Assembly: GCF_020829645.1 (NCBI RefSeq)
Contig: NZ_JAIVFS010000003.1
Coordinates: 1 to 64,000 of the forward strand
Direction of reading: 5' to 3'
Length of the DNA: 64,000 nucleotides
Source of the DNA: Nostoc mirabile CHAB5784
GTDB lineage: Bacteria; Cyanobacteriota; Cyanobacteriia; Cyanobacteriales; Nostocaceae
A program made the position numbers and the translations under genes. Shown in pieces: positions 18,641 through 27,696 of the stretch. The first letter of the stretch is position 1. The number at the start of each line of letters is the position of its first letter. The notes below the pieces were generated by a model. It searched no databases, was not told the origin of the DNA, and was given only the letters and a program-made list of their open reading frames with translations.

Positions 18641-19668
18641 CAGCTATTTTTCCTAAACTTTCTGCCGCTTGCCTACGAGTAGATTCATCCTGAGAGTTGG
18701 CGATTAAGTTGACCAAAGCATTGATCGCAGTTTCGTTGCCAACAGCTATTTTTCCTAAACTTTCTGCCGCTTGCCTACGAGTAGATTCATCCTGAGAGTT
18801 GGCGATTAAGTTGACCAAAGCATTGATCGCAGTTTCCTTGCCAACAGCTATTTTTCCTAAGCTTTCTGCCGCTTGCCTACGAGTAGATTCATCTTGAGAG
18901 TTGGCGATTAAGTTGACCAAAGCATTGATCGCAGTTTCGTTGCCAACAGCTATTTCCCCTAAGCTTGCTGCCGCTTGCCTACGAGTAGATTCATCTTGAG
19001 AGTTGACGATTAAGTTGACCAAAGCTTCTATCGCACGCTCGTTGCCAGGATCTATTTTTCCTAAGCTTTCTGCCGCTGCCCAATAGGTGTCTTCATACTC
19101 AGAAGTAGCGATTAAGTTGACCAAAGCATCAATCGCAGTTTCGTTGCCAACAGCTATTTCCCTTAAGCTTTCTGCCGCCATACTATGGATGAATTCATAC
19201 TCTGAGCGGCCGATTAAGTTGATTAAAGCTGTGATCGCACTTTCGTTGCCAGGATCTATTTTTCCTAAGCTTTCTGCCGCTTGCATACGGTTGCGGATTT
19301 CATTTTGAGAGTTGGCAATGAAGTTGATCAAAGCTGCGATCGCTCTTTTGTTGCCAACAGCTATTTCCCCTAAGCTTTCTAACGCTAGCATCCGGGTGTA
19401 GTATTCACCCTGAGAGGTGGCGATTAAGTTTAGCAAAGCATCAATGGCTTTTCCACGATGAATCTGTTGCAGTGCTACCCTTGCTCTATCTAGAAGCTCT
19501 CCATAATCACAACTCCACCGAACAATGTGCGCTACAACTTCATCAGCTCTGGAACATTCTCCAAATTCGGCAATTCCTGCTGCGGCTAAAAAATAAGCTT
19601 GATACTGATAAAATCCTCTGCATCCATCATGAAACTTTACTAATGCTTTTATAAACTCTTCTTTCTGC
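18582..19668 (-). pseudogene. NACHT-HEAT protein, central HEAT-repeat segment
   Basis: Nine or so HEAT-like units of 34 residues (pattern SLGKIAVGNETAINALVNL, then IANSQDESTRRQAAE). Several are nearly identical at DNA level with a 102-bp period (18,700, 18,802, 18,904, 19,006), so the array expanded recently. The frame is open upstream of the first ATG/TTG to about 19,668 and reads EEFIKALVKFHDGCRGFYQYQAYF, the usual entry of this repeat domain. It therefore lacks its own start and was fused to the NACHT segment before a deletion/frameshift at about 19,656-19,668. Its 3' end is cut off by the extra T at 18,606-18,608. Confidence 0.75.
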
Positions 19669-20460
19669 TTTCAACCGTTCCCCTTTGGCTAGAAGAATCT
19701 CGGTTTCTTGAAGAAACCCAGGTTCTGAGGCAGCAAAAAAATTATCGATAAACTGATGCACTTGCTTGGGATAATCAAAGTCCAGCAAACGATAGGTTTC
19801 AAAGGTTTCTAGCGCATTGTAATCTGCTTGCCAGACATTTAGCCGACAAGTTAGCACCACCCGTGACTGGGCAATCCATCCTGTAAGTTTCTCGGCGAGT
19901 GTTTGCAATGTTTGCACACCTGATACAGCTACTTCATCCACTCCATCCAACAACAACCAGACTCGCCCTTGCTGAATTTGTGTTGTCAATTCTGCTTTCG
20001 CTTGAATCATCTGTGTTCGTGGAACAGCATTCTTAAGCCAATTGTTGAATAAATAACTTTGTAAATCCGTCCAAGAGCCACTTCGCCCCAGCTCAGCAAG
20101 CGAAATCCAAATTGGGAAACCTAAGTTTTTCTCTAATACCCAAAAGGCGATGCATTGCAGCAGAGTTGTTTTCCCTGCACCTGGTTCCCCAATTAAGGCG
20201 ATGTACTTACCCTTAGTTTTGCCTTTCCCTTGTTCCAAGATTTGAGTCAAGAAAGCTTCATGCTCAAATCGCTGCTTTTTCTCATACTGCGGTTCATAGA
20301 GACGCGTTCCCGCTTCTGGGGAATGTTCGCCCAAGTTGCGTTTGTCAGGTTTTGTTCGCTGCACTAGCGCCAGGGGAACATAAATCTGCTCTCTTTCTAA
20401 TTTGGCAGATTCATCTGGCATTGAAGGATTGCTGGTGAGTCGCCGTCGGGGTTCCAGCAA
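19627..20460 (-). pseudogene. NACHT-type STAND NTPase segment
   Basis: The conserved entry (LLEPRRRLTSNPS...IYVPLALVQR) is followed by a NACHT ATPase: Walker A at residues 91-99 (GEPGAGKTT), sensor strand FPIWISLAELG, Walker B at about 167-176 (RVWLLLDGVDEV) and SRVVLTCRLNVW. Family members continue after GERLKA with a helical region of 100 or more residues; here it is absent. The frame breaks at about 19,656-19,668 and the HEAT part resumes in another frame. STAND NTPases of this kind sense phage or host proteins and trigger a response. With the C-terminal NACHT helices gone this copy is probably dead. The upstream frame stays open to the partner gene's stop at 20,530 (NWHEICRQ). Confidence 0.8.
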
Positions 20461-20529
20461 TTGGCGGCAAATTTCGTGCCAGTTGATGGGAGTTAACTTT
20501 ACCCGATTCTCCCCGTCGGGCGACTTGAG

Positions 20530-20970
20530 TCAATAAGTATTGGTTTGATTTATCGTAATATTCTGTGCCTGATTGAGATTATTAATTTTTTCTGCCAGCT
20601 TTGCTAAGTTTTGAATAGTTGGCTGTTGAGAATTAATTGTATTTGCTACTTCTTGGACTTGTGCAGCCAGTTTTGGATCAGCTTTCGCTGCTGCTTCTAC
20701 TTCCAAAACTCCTTGAGCAATTTCTGGATCTTTGTCTGCTGCTGCTTTGAGTTCCAGCACAGCTTGCCCATAATCTAACCTCTGCTGTTCATTTGCTTGT
20801 GTAGCATTGGTTAATAATGGTAACTTCTTCTTATCACGAAGCTGTTCTATTAACTTGCGACTTTGCTGCCATGCAGCATCCCCAAGATTTTCGCCAGCTT
20901 TCTCCACTGCTTTTGTTAGAAGAAGAATGGCGATCGCTGTAGCTACAGCGGTTATAGTGACTGGTTCCAT
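20530..20970 (-). CDS. small partner protein of the NACHT-HEAT ATPase
   Basis: The 146-residue protein starts MEPVTITAVATAIAILLLTKAVEKAGENLG, with a hydrophobic helix near the N-terminus. It continues as a charged helical part (LELKAAADKDPEIAQGVLEVEAAAKADPKLAAQVQEVA) and ends NQAQNITINQTNTY. Similar modules stand before NACHT or other STAND ATPases in cyanobacteria, sometimes fused. Here its TGA (20,530-20,532) is followed by 23 sense codons in the same frame that join the NACHT segment without a shift. The partner could be a natural separate gene or the result of one stop mutation in a fused gene. Function unknown; adaptor or effector module of a conflict system is an inference. Confidence 0.65.
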   Translation of the reverse strand: MEPVTITAVATAIAILLLTKAVEKAGENLGDAAWQQSRKLIEQLRDKKKLPLLTNATQANEQQRLDYGQAVLELKAAADKDPEIAQGVLEVEAAAKADPKLAAQVQEVANTINSQQPTIQNLAKLAEKINNLNQAQNITINQTNTY

Positions 20971-21060
20971 AAACCATCTAGTTATAGATATTTTTGTATT
21001 ATATATACAGTAGCATTTACCAGTTTTTCGAGAATAAACCTAGTACCGCTGCTGAGTAAG

Positions 21061-21165
21061 TCAAAAGTCAAAATATCTATATTGCTTCCTCTGCTGCAAT
21101 TCACGCAATCTAACTCTTGCAGGTTCTTTGTCTCTATATTTAATAGCGTCGTCGTATTTTTTCAT
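21061..21165 (-). pseudogene. possible RelE/HigB-like toxin C-terminal fragment
   Basis: A 34-codon frame from ATG 21165 (MKKYDDAIKYRDKEPARV...) is open upstream to 21,213, giving RFLVLHAFMKKYDD. LHAF-KK is a motif of phage-derived Gp49/RelE-superfamily toxins. The rest of the family length is missing and no antitoxin adjoins. It is listed as a weak remnant only. Confidence 0.3.
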
Positions 21166-21270
21166 AAAAGCGTGCAGCACCAGAAACCGCTGAAGGGTAA
21201 GAGAAAGCGTAAATTATGTTCGCTCTTGAGCATACGTAACTCATATTTTATTATGTTTACCTACTTAAAA

Positions 21271-21298
21271 ATGGTGCGTTAAGGCTTTGCTTAACGCA
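21271..21298 (-). terminator. putative lysS terminator hairpin
   Basis: Inverted repeat GTGCGTTAAG / CTTAACGCAC with a short loop, 28 nt beyond the lysS stop on the minus strand. It is followed on that strand by CATTTTTAAG. The short T-run gives moderate support for intrinsic termination. Confidence 0.45.
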
Positions 21299-21325
21299 CT
21301 GCACTATTGAATAGTACTTACTATC

Positions 21326-23011
21326 TCAACTCATTTGTTCATACTTAAATTTCCCTTTAATAAACTTGTTAAAGTATTGACCTTTTGACGGTGCATTGTC
21401 TAAGTCTTCCTTGACACTAGGAGGTACTTTGAAATACTCGTAAACACTTCCACTATCAAATTCAATAGTCAGTGTTTGAGTTTTTGGATCATAGCTAAAT
21501 TCCTTAATAACGCTGCCTTCAGGCTTGAGTAGAGGGAAGGCGATCGCATCCCGAATACTGGCACAATCAGTTAATAACATTACCAACCGATCAATCCCAA
21601 TCCCTAAACCACCTGTAGGCGGCATACCGTATTCAAGGGCTGTCAAAAAGTCTTCATCTACACCTTGGGCTTCTAAGTCGCCAGCAGCTTTCCTTTCAGC
21701 TTGGGCTTCTAGGCGTTCTCTTTGATCGATGGGATCGGTAAGTTCTGAGAAGCTGTTTCCAGTTTCTCGCCCTACGATAAATAACTCAAATCTTTCCACC
21801 AAACCAGGTTGAGAACGGTGGGGTTTTGCTAAAGGCGAAATTTCTACTGGATAATCAATTACAAAGGTAGGTTGAATTAAACTAGCTTCTACCTTCTCTT
21901 CAAAAGCTGAATTCAGTAACTTACCAATTGATTTGGCTTCATCTACACCAGGAATACTAGCATTTTTACTCGCTGTTTTTGCTTCTTCCAAGGTTTGGAA
22001 AGAATTGAAATCTAAGCCAGTAAATTCTTTAACTAAATCGTGCATTGTCACCCGCCGCCAAGGTGGTGTTAAATCTATAGGTTCCCCTTGGTAGGTAATT
22101 TGCAGCGTACCGAGTACGTCTTGGGCGACAGTGGTAATAATCCCCTCAGTCAGCGCCATCATATCGTTGTAATCGGCGTAGGCTTGGTAAATTTCAATTG
22201 TCGTAAATTCGGGATTATGCCGAGTCGAAATTCCCTCATTACGGAAAACCCGCCCCAATTCAAACACCTTTTCAAAACCACCCACAATCAACCGCTTGAG
22301 ATGAAGTTCTGTGGCAATTCGTAGATACAACTCCATTTCTAAGGTGTTGTGGTAAGTGATAAATGGACGCGCATCTGCACCCCCAGTCTCACTTTGCAAA
22401 ACTGGCGTTTCAATTTCCAGAAAATCCCGTTCTTCTAAATAGCGACGAATACCGGCAGTAATTTGGGCGCGACGGCGGAAAGTTTGCCGCACTTCCGGGT
22501 TAACAATCAAGTCAACGTAGCGCTGACGGTAGCGCTTGGCAACATCCGTTAATCCATGCCACTTGTCGGGTAGGGGCAACAGGGATTTAGTCAGGATAGT
22601 ATATTGTTTAACGTAGACAGATAACTCGCCCTTTTCAGTCCGTTTAATAGTACCTTGAACTCCCAGGATGTCACCTGCATCTGTAAGTTGCTTCAGGTGA
22701 TTGAAGGCATCAGCATCAATATTTGCCATGCCTTCTTGGATGCGATTTTTATCCAAATAAAGCTGAATTGTGCCAGTTTCATCTTGTAAAGTGAAGAAAG
22801 CCAGTTTACCAAAAACGCGACGCGCCATAATGCGTCCAGCGATCGCAACTTCTAAATCAACTTCTTCACCACTGGCTAAATCGGCAAACTGTTCTTGCAA
22901 CTGCGCTGCATGATGGGTAGATTCCCAACGATAGGCGTAGGGATTAGTCCCTAGCTGCTTGAGTTGTTCTACTTTCTCCAGCCTGGCGGCTCGGATATCT
23001 TCTTCCGACAT
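21326..23011 (-). CDS. lysS: lysyl-tRNA synthetase (class II) with C-terminal KTSC domain
   Basis: Charges tRNA-Lys with lysine. The 561 residues comprise an OB-fold anticodon-binding domain (about 50-150; [23 protein letters not shown]) and a class II catalytic core. Motif 2 is [24 protein letters not shown] and motif 3 is [16 protein letters not shown]. The standard enzyme ends near FPLLKPE. Here about 60 more residues follow ([20 protein letters not shown]...[12 protein letters not shown]), a KTSC domain, the small module named after the LysRS C-terminus. It occurs in many cyanobacteria; its role is unclear. ATG 23011 gives the normal N-terminus ([13 protein letters not shown]). Intact. 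Confidence 0.97.
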   Translation of the reverse strand: MSEEDIRAARLEKVEQLKQLGTNPYAYRWESTHHAAQLQEQFADLASGEEVDLEVAIAGRIMARRVFGKLAFFTLQDETGTIQLYLDKNRIQEGMANIDADAFNHLKQLTDAGDILGVQGTIKRTEKGELSVYVKQYTILTKSLLPLPDKWHGLTDVAKRYRQRYVDLIVNPEVRQTFRRRAQITAGIRRYLEERDFLEIETPVLQSETGGADARPFITYHNTLEMELYLRIATELHLKRLIVGGFEKVFELGRVFRNEGISTRHNPEFTTIEIYQAYADYNDMMALTEGIITTVAQDVLGTLQITYQGEPIDLTPPWRRVTMHDLVKEFTGLDFNSFQTLEEAKTASKNASIPGVDEAKSIGKLLNSAFEEKVEASLIQPTFVIDYPVEISPLAKPHRSQPGLVERFELFIVGRETGNSFSELTDPIDQRERLEAQAERKAAGDLEAQGVDEDFLTALEYGMPPTGGLGIGIDRLVMLLTDCASIRDAIAFPLLKPEGSVIKEFSYDPKTQTLTIEFDSGSVYEYFKVPPSVKEDLDNAPSKGQYFNKFIKGKFKYEQMS

Positions 23012-23111
23012 GGTAACGAACTTTCAGGGGGCAAGATTAATTATAGTTGCTGCAAAAGTTGAGAGTAAGAGATATTTGCACTTTGCACATGATATCGCCA
23101 AACCAAATACA

Positions 23112-23690
23112 ATGACACAAACTAAAGTGCGCTTGTGGAATGTAGATGAATATCACCGAATGCTTGAGACGGGTATTATTACAGAGGATGAACGGGTAGA
23201 ACTGATTAATGGGCAAGTTATCCCCATGAGCGCCAAAAATCCTCCACACGCAGCAACAACTCTATGTGCGTCTGATTATTTTAAGCGTTGGCGCAGCCCG
23301 CCGCAGGCATCGCTAGCAGAAGTTGCCTTAGTTCGGGTGCAAGATCCCATTCAATTAAGCCAATACTCGGAACCTGAACCAGATATTGCCGTTGTCCGCA
23401 TTGATGCGCGAAAGTACATTAATCATCATCCTGCACCCAATGAAATCTTTTTATTGATTGAGGTAGCAGATACAACCCTAGACACGGATTGCAAACAGAA
23501 AGCACCTTTATATGCTAATGCCGGAATTGCTGACTACTGGATTTTGGATGTGAATCAGCGTCAGGTTTTTGTTTTTTGCGAACCACTTTTGGAAGGCTAC
23601 AATCAACAATTGATTTTGCAGGAAGATGCAACGTTATCCTTGATTGCATTTCCAGAAATTAAAATCCATATTAGTCAACTGTTTCCATAA
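23112..23690 (+). CDS. Uma2 family (DUF820) PD-(D/E)XK nuclease-like protein
   Basis: ATG 23112 is chosen because the family starts near here (MTQTKVRLWNVDEYHRMLETG) and the longer open frame overlaps lysS antisense. About 192 residues match Uma2: DERVELINGQVIPMS, SEPEPDIAVVRID, NEIFLLIEVADTTLDTDCKQKAPLYANAGIADYWILDV. The acidic and Lys residues of the nuclease-like core (D in EPDIAVV, E in LLIEV, K in KQK) are present. These genes are very numerous in Nostoc; their role is not settled. Oddity: 23,285-23,313 is a 29-nt repeat from GCG to CGC encoding RWRSPPQAS. Replacing it by GCGATCGC restores the family sequence YFKRSLAEVALV. Confidence 0.85.
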   Translation: MTQTKVRLWNVDEYHRMLETGIITEDERVELINGQVIPMSAKNPPHAATTLCASDYFKRWRSPPQASLAEVALVRVQDPIQLSQYSEPEPDIAVVRIDARKYINHHPAPNEIFLLIEVADTTLDTDCKQKAPLYANAGIADYWILDVNQRQVFVFCEPLLEGYNQQLILQEDATLSLIAFPEIKIHISQLFP

Positions 23691-23917
23691 GTTCGGCAAT
23701 TATAGACTCCTTCATAAGGCTTGCTTTAATTCCCTCTTTTTTAAGGAGGGTTAGGGAGGATCAAGTCTTAACACAAGCGTATTGGGCAATAGTGAGTAAG
23801 ATACCTATAAAAGAAGTGCGATCGCTTGATAGTATTTTATCCAAAAGACTGTCATAGAAAATATGATTCATATCTTCTATGACAACGATTCAATAATCCA
23901 ATGTACAAGTCAAACCT

Positions 23918-24343
23918 TTATTTATGGTGTATTGTTAGCGAATGCCTAGATGAAATAGCCTTCATTTTCAAGTTAGTAAATTGCACGATCGCCTTTACAA
24001 AATCTTGCTGTTCTGGTTGCAAATGCAGTTTTTCTAGGGCTTGATTGATATTATTACCAGCTCGGAGATTGTGATTAAGTTGGGCACGTTGCGATGTATT
24101 TAAGACTGCCTCAATTTCCCTGTTTCTTCTCTGACGCACAGCCTGGAGTTCTTGGCGTTGTAAGGGAGTCAGGTTAATCTCCGACGAGGTGGAGTAGCTT
24201 GCAGTTTTAATAGTTTGGGCGGAAATAACACCAGAAGTAGTATGGAGTTGAACGGGTGCAGCTAAGGCAATTCCCGGCATGGAAAGGACAAGAGCTAGAA
24301 TAGCAGCGAACACAGAAAGCCGTTTTGTCAAGTGAATTGCCAT
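23918..24343 (-). CDS. small exported LTxxQ-type protein
   Basis: The 141 residues begin with a signal peptide (MAIHLTKRLSVFAAILALVLSMPGIALA|AP). The mature part has LTPLQRQELQAVRQRRNREIEAVL and a second helical hairpin (LHLQPEQQDFVKAIVQ). This resembles the LTxxQ motif of CpxP/Spy periplasmic proteins, which bind unfolded or stressed envelope proteins. The match is only at motif level. It stands alone between repeat-containing spacers. A small periplasmic chaperone or stress protein is a reasonable guess. Confidence 0.55.
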   Translation of the reverse strand: MAIHLTKRLSVFAAILALVLSMPGIALAAPVQLHTTSGVISAQTIKTASYSTSSEINLTPLQRQELQAVRQRRNREIEAVLNTSQRAQLNHNLRAGNNINQALEKLHLQPEQQDFVKAIVQFTNLKMKAISSRHSLTIHHK

Positions 24344-24805
24344 ATTCAGAAATGCCTACATCTAATTTAATGCTGAGATATAGTTAAGCAATTTTCAAGC
24401 CTTAATTTTGAATCTTGAATTTATCCACCCCCAAGAGGATGGTAGTTCAGCTAGAAAATTTTATCCGCTTTAAGGGAATCCAAAAAAACTAGAATGGCAA
24501 ACTTAACTGAATTATTTTTGTTAAAATCCAGACTCAAATTCAAGTTTTTACAAAATCATCACTTGATTGCTTGCTCATTTCTGTTAATCTGTCAATGCGT
24601 AAGTCCTGCAAGTAGCTTGTGATTTTATTTTAGAACACCTATCACAGAAGTTAGGCTTAATTGCATAATATCAATTATCTGTCAATGTGTAAGTTCTAAA
24701 TTTAATTTCTGGAAATCCCTCAGACAAAGTATGTGCTAAAAGAGATATAAATAGTGCATTAGGCAAATCTAATGCACTATATATAACTTCACTCAGCACT
24801 CAAAA
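24344..24805. other. intergenic region with half-repeats and a hairpin
   Basis: This 462-bp spacer contains two related words, CTGTCAATGCGTAAGTCCT (about 24,590) and CTGTCAATGTGTAAGTTCT (about 24,680). They resemble single ends of the GGACTTACGCA element found complete at 42,434 and 51,991. A perfect hairpin lies at 24,752-24,779. No gene is seen. Confidence 0.5.
24752..24779 (-). terminator. hairpin downstream of M48 peptidase gene
   Basis: Perfect 11-nt arms TAGTGCATTAG / CTAATGCACTA with a 6-nt loop, 27 nt beyond the stop of the minus-strand peptidase. On that strand it is followed by TTTATATCTCTTTT, consistent with intrinsic termination. Confidence 0.6.
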
Positions 24806-25768
24806 CTACTCAGACCTTTTCATTCTGTCGATTTCCCGTTGTAATTCTTCAATTTGACGGCGTAAAGTTTCTGTTTCATTGGCGGAAGAATCTGCTGCAA
24901 CATTTACTGATCCGGAAGCAGGCGATCGCTGATAATTTCCTCGGCGAATTTGCTGGTATTCTTCGGATACTGCCCACGCCCGTAAGTAATGCAAGCGTTC
25001 CACTGGGAAAGGATGGCTTAATAGCGTACCCTGAGCGCCATTATAAAGCAAAAATTTATACAACTGATTCAGTCCATCTTCATCCAGTGCCTGGTAATTT
25101 TCTGACTGCTTGATAAACTCTTGTAAACTACATTCATTGGCATATTTGTTACTACCGCCAGAGAGTTTCATCATCGTTGACATCACCGGATTCAAGTCAT
25201 CCATGACTAGTAGTGCGGCGCGATCTGACGATAACTCAGCTTTACGCCGCCACTCAAAAAAGGCGTAAATCAAACCTTGTGTAACAATATTACCGATGCC
25301 GAAGGTTAATTCTCCCAAGGCCGAAGCAGCACTCATCGCCCACATCGCCATTTGAATTAAAATAGTATGACCACATTTAATATGCCCCAGTTCATGGGCT
25401 AACACCGCCCGAATCTCGGCTTCGTCTAGTAAGTCTAGTATCCCTGTATTTATGACTATGTAAGGATTCTCTTGCCCCAGCGCATAGCTATTTGCTTGGG
25501 GATTTTGCGAGACAAACAGTGTTGGTTCTGGGTAAATGTCCAAATCTCGGACGCATTCCCGAAACATCTGGTAAATAGTGGAATATTGACGCGGCCCGAC
25601 TTGGATGGTGTTACCCGTTAGATAGACTAACTGAGGGCGTTCGTAGATAAATTCCACAAATTTACGAGCGATTAAATCAAATCCCGGTAAATTTCGTAAA
25701 GCTTGCTCGGCTTGGCGATCTAGTGGATGCCTGAAGGCTTCGCTGGAAATTCCTGTGTAAGTTGGCAT
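24806..25768 (-). CDS. M48 family zinc metallopeptidase
   Basis: The 320-residue protein has the zinc motif HELGH at 125-129 (AVLAHELGHIKCGH) and, further on, the third-ligand region RKAELSSDRAALL. A hydrophobic stretch follows the active site (AMWAMSAASALGELTFGIGNIV). There is no N-terminal signal peptide, so it may be membrane-associated with a cytoplasmic active site. The C-terminal ~40 residues (ETETLRRQIEELQREIDRMKRSE) form a short coiled coil. The family includes HtpX-like quality-control proteases. The gene is monocistronic, with its own hairpin downstream. Confidence 0.9.
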   Translation of the reverse strand: MPTYTGISSEAFRHPLDRQAEQALRNLPGFDLIARKFVEFIYERPQLVYLTGNTIQVGPRQYSTIYQMFRECVRDLDIYPEPTLFVSQNPQANSYALGQENPYIVINTGILDLLDEAEIRAVLAHELGHIKCGHTILIQMAMWAMSAASALGELTFGIGNIVTQGLIYAFFEWRRKAELSSDRAALLVMDDLNPVMSTMMKLSGGSNKYANECSLQEFIKQSENYQALDEDGLNQLYKFLLYNGAQGTLLSHPFPVERLHYLRAWAVSEEYQQIRRGNYQRSPASGSVNVAADSSANETETLRRQIEELQREIDRMKRSE

Positions 25769-25789
25769 AATTCAGGGTATTGGGTGATT

Positions 25790-25866
25790 GGTCATTGGTC
25801 ATTGGTCATTGGTCATTAGTTTTGGATCAATGGCAAAGGACAAATGACAAATGACAAAGGACAACA
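25790..25866. repeat. 7-bp tandem repeats (TTGGTCA type) and inverse partner
   Basis: Four or so copies of the 7-mer TTGGTCA at about 25,790-25,822 are followed by the complementary words ATGACAAATGACAAAGGAC at about 25,845-25,863, which could fold back as a loose hairpin. It lies in the divergent spacer between the M48 and helicase-like genes. Confidence 0.7.
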
Positions 25867-25920
25867 TAATAGAAATGGGGCTTTGTTCGTAAAAGTCACT
25901 TTGTATGGAATTAAAAGCGT

Positions 25921-27489
25921 GTGATTGAGGCAGAAGTTCATTTTTCACTACATAACTTTTTGCGATCGCAGGCGGGGTTCCCTTCCTGGCCCCATCATTT
26001 GACGATGGCACGGTTGGTAGCACGCGCCTTGCGCCTGGGACGTAGTGCCCTAATTCAAGTAGGGGCGGTTTGTGGCTATCAAGGGCGATATCGTACTAGT
26101 TTCGTAGCATCAGCCCTGATGTGGCATGGCCCTGTAATTATTGTTGCTCAAGAAGCGGTGCAGCAACTTCTGCTGCGGGTGGAAATTCCCCGTCTACAGC
26201 AGTGGCTACCAGCCAACAAAGCGATTAGGACAGGTGACGCTTGGCCTAGTGCTGAGTTCCAAGGGCTACTGTTGACCTCCCCAGAAGCTTGGTTAAAAGG
26301 ACAATTTGCTGGTGGCTCTTGCTTTCCTAAAGGCATCCCCACAATTATTGATGGAGTAGATGATCTAGAAGATTGGGTGCGTCATCAACTTACCCAAGAT
26401 ATTCAACCCCATGATTGGGAACAACTTATGCTGGCTTGCCCAAATCAAGCTGAGGTAATTCGTGAAGCAAGGATACAACTTACACACCAACTTTTTCAGC
26501 ATCCTATCAATCCATATCAGTGTTATCTAATTTCCCAGCCAGAAATAGAAATTTTGAGTCGTCTGTATTTAGCTTTAGCTTTAGATCAAGCCAACCTCCC
26601 AGATAATTGGAAAAACTTCTGGCAGCAATTTCAAACCCTTAATGAAAATCTTTCTTCCCCTGCCTCCCCTGCCCCCCCTGCCCTCTTCTGGGCAACTATT
26701 GCCCATCGACAAGGTTTATTTTCTTTGCACTATGCGCCAATGGAGTTGGGGGAAATCCTCTCACCCTTATGGCAGCGACAACCAGTAGTTTTAATTGGCA
26801 GCGCCATAGAACCGGAAACTGAGGCTCCCCTTTTCCGACAGCGCCTTGGTTTGGACGATTTAACTTGCCTGAAGTTCTCTTCAGATCAAGCAGAAGCAAT
26901 TCAACTGTATGTACCTTATAAATTGCCCCTACCTAACACGCCAGAATTTCAAGCAGCATTTATTCACAAAGTCCGCACACTGGTTTGTCTAAGTGCTACA
27001 GCACCGGGATTAACGGTTGTCTTGGTAGGGGATGTACCACTCAAGTCTCAAGTTGCGACAATTCTGGCTTCAGAGTTTGGTTCGCGGGTGCAAGTAGAAA
27101 AAACTTGTTTAGATGAAAATGGTATTTTGATTAGCGGTTGGGAATTTTGGCGAGAACATCAGCGAGTCTTGCCAGCACCCCATCTGTTAATAATTGCTAC
27201 TTTACCTTTACCATCTTTAGAAAATCCGCTAGTAGCTGGTAGGGTAGCTCGCTATAAGCGATCGCATCAAGATTGGTTCCGTTTATATTTGTTGCCAGCA
27301 GCTTTGAATGAATTACAAAGAGCGATCGCTCCAGTCCGAGAAAGTCAAGGTATTGTTGCTTTACTTGATAGTCGTGTAGTTAATCGCAGCTACGGCGCTC
27401 AAATTCTTGCTGCCTTAAGTCCTCTGGCCCGCATTAACTATCTCGATCCCAGTCTGTTTTCTAATACCGATGAAGAAAATTCCGCTTAA
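25921..27489 (+). CDS. DinG/XPD-related helicase-like protein with degenerate Walker motifs
   Basis: The 522 residues start at GTG (VIEAEVHFSLHNFLRSQAG). Layout recalls DinG/XPD superfamily 2: an N-terminal ATPase-like part and a C-terminal helicase part ending VALLDSRVVNRSYGAQILAALSPL, the usual last motif. The P-loop position reads GAVCGYQGRYRTSF, with no GxGKT/S, and the DEAH position reads IIDGVDDLED. ATP hydrolysis is therefore doubtful and the protein may be structural or regulatory. The iron-sulfur Cys cluster of DinG is not evident. At about residues 243-250 the SSPASPAPPA stretch comes from a CCCCTGCCTCCCCTGCC-type repeat kept in frame. No operon partner is apparent. Confidence 0.65.
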   Translation: MIEAEVHFSLHNFLRSQAGFPSWPHHLTMARLVARALRLGRSALIQVGAVCGYQGRYRTSFVASALMWHGPVIIVAQEAVQQLLLRVEIPRLQQWLPANKAIRTGDAWPSAEFQGLLLTSPEAWLKGQFAGGSCFPKGIPTIIDGVDDLEDWVRHQLTQDIQPHDWEQLMLACPNQAEVIREARIQLTHQLFQHPINPYQCYLISQPEIEILSRLYLALALDQANLPDNWKNFWQQFQTLNENLSSPASPAPPALFWATIAHRQGLFSLHYAPMELGEILSPLWQRQPVVLIGSAIEPETEAPLFRQRLGLDDLTCLKFSSDQAEAIQLYVPYKLPLPNTPEFQAAFIHKVRTLVCLSATAPGLTVVLVGDVPLKSQVATILASEFGSRVQVEKTCLDENGILISGWEFWREHQRVLPAPHLLIIATLPLPSLENPLVAGRVARYKRSHQDWFRLYLLPAALNELQRAIAPVRESQGIVALLDSRVVNRSYGAQILAALSPLARINYLDPSLFSNTDEENSA

Positions 27490-27696
27490 AGTCTCTAGTC
27501 TTTTGTCAATGCCAATACTTCGGCTCCGCTCAGTACAAGTGCCCAATTTACATTTTGTCAACCAAAGCGCGATCGTCTAAAACCAAGCACTATTATCAGT
27601 TTATGAGGCGTGATGCGATTCATTGCCTCTCTGTAGCCATGATTTTTGGCAAGATAAATTTAGATAGAACCTAAGTAAAAATTTGAGTTGCTGATT

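Larger units (their letters stand above)
20971..21325. other. intergenic region between NACHT island and lysS
   Basis: This 355-bp stretch contains a short gene remnant (21,061-21,165, listed separately). A stem at about 21,271-21,298 (GTGCGTTAAG...CTTAACGCAC) lies just downstream of lysS on the minus strand and may terminate it. Confidence 0.5.
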
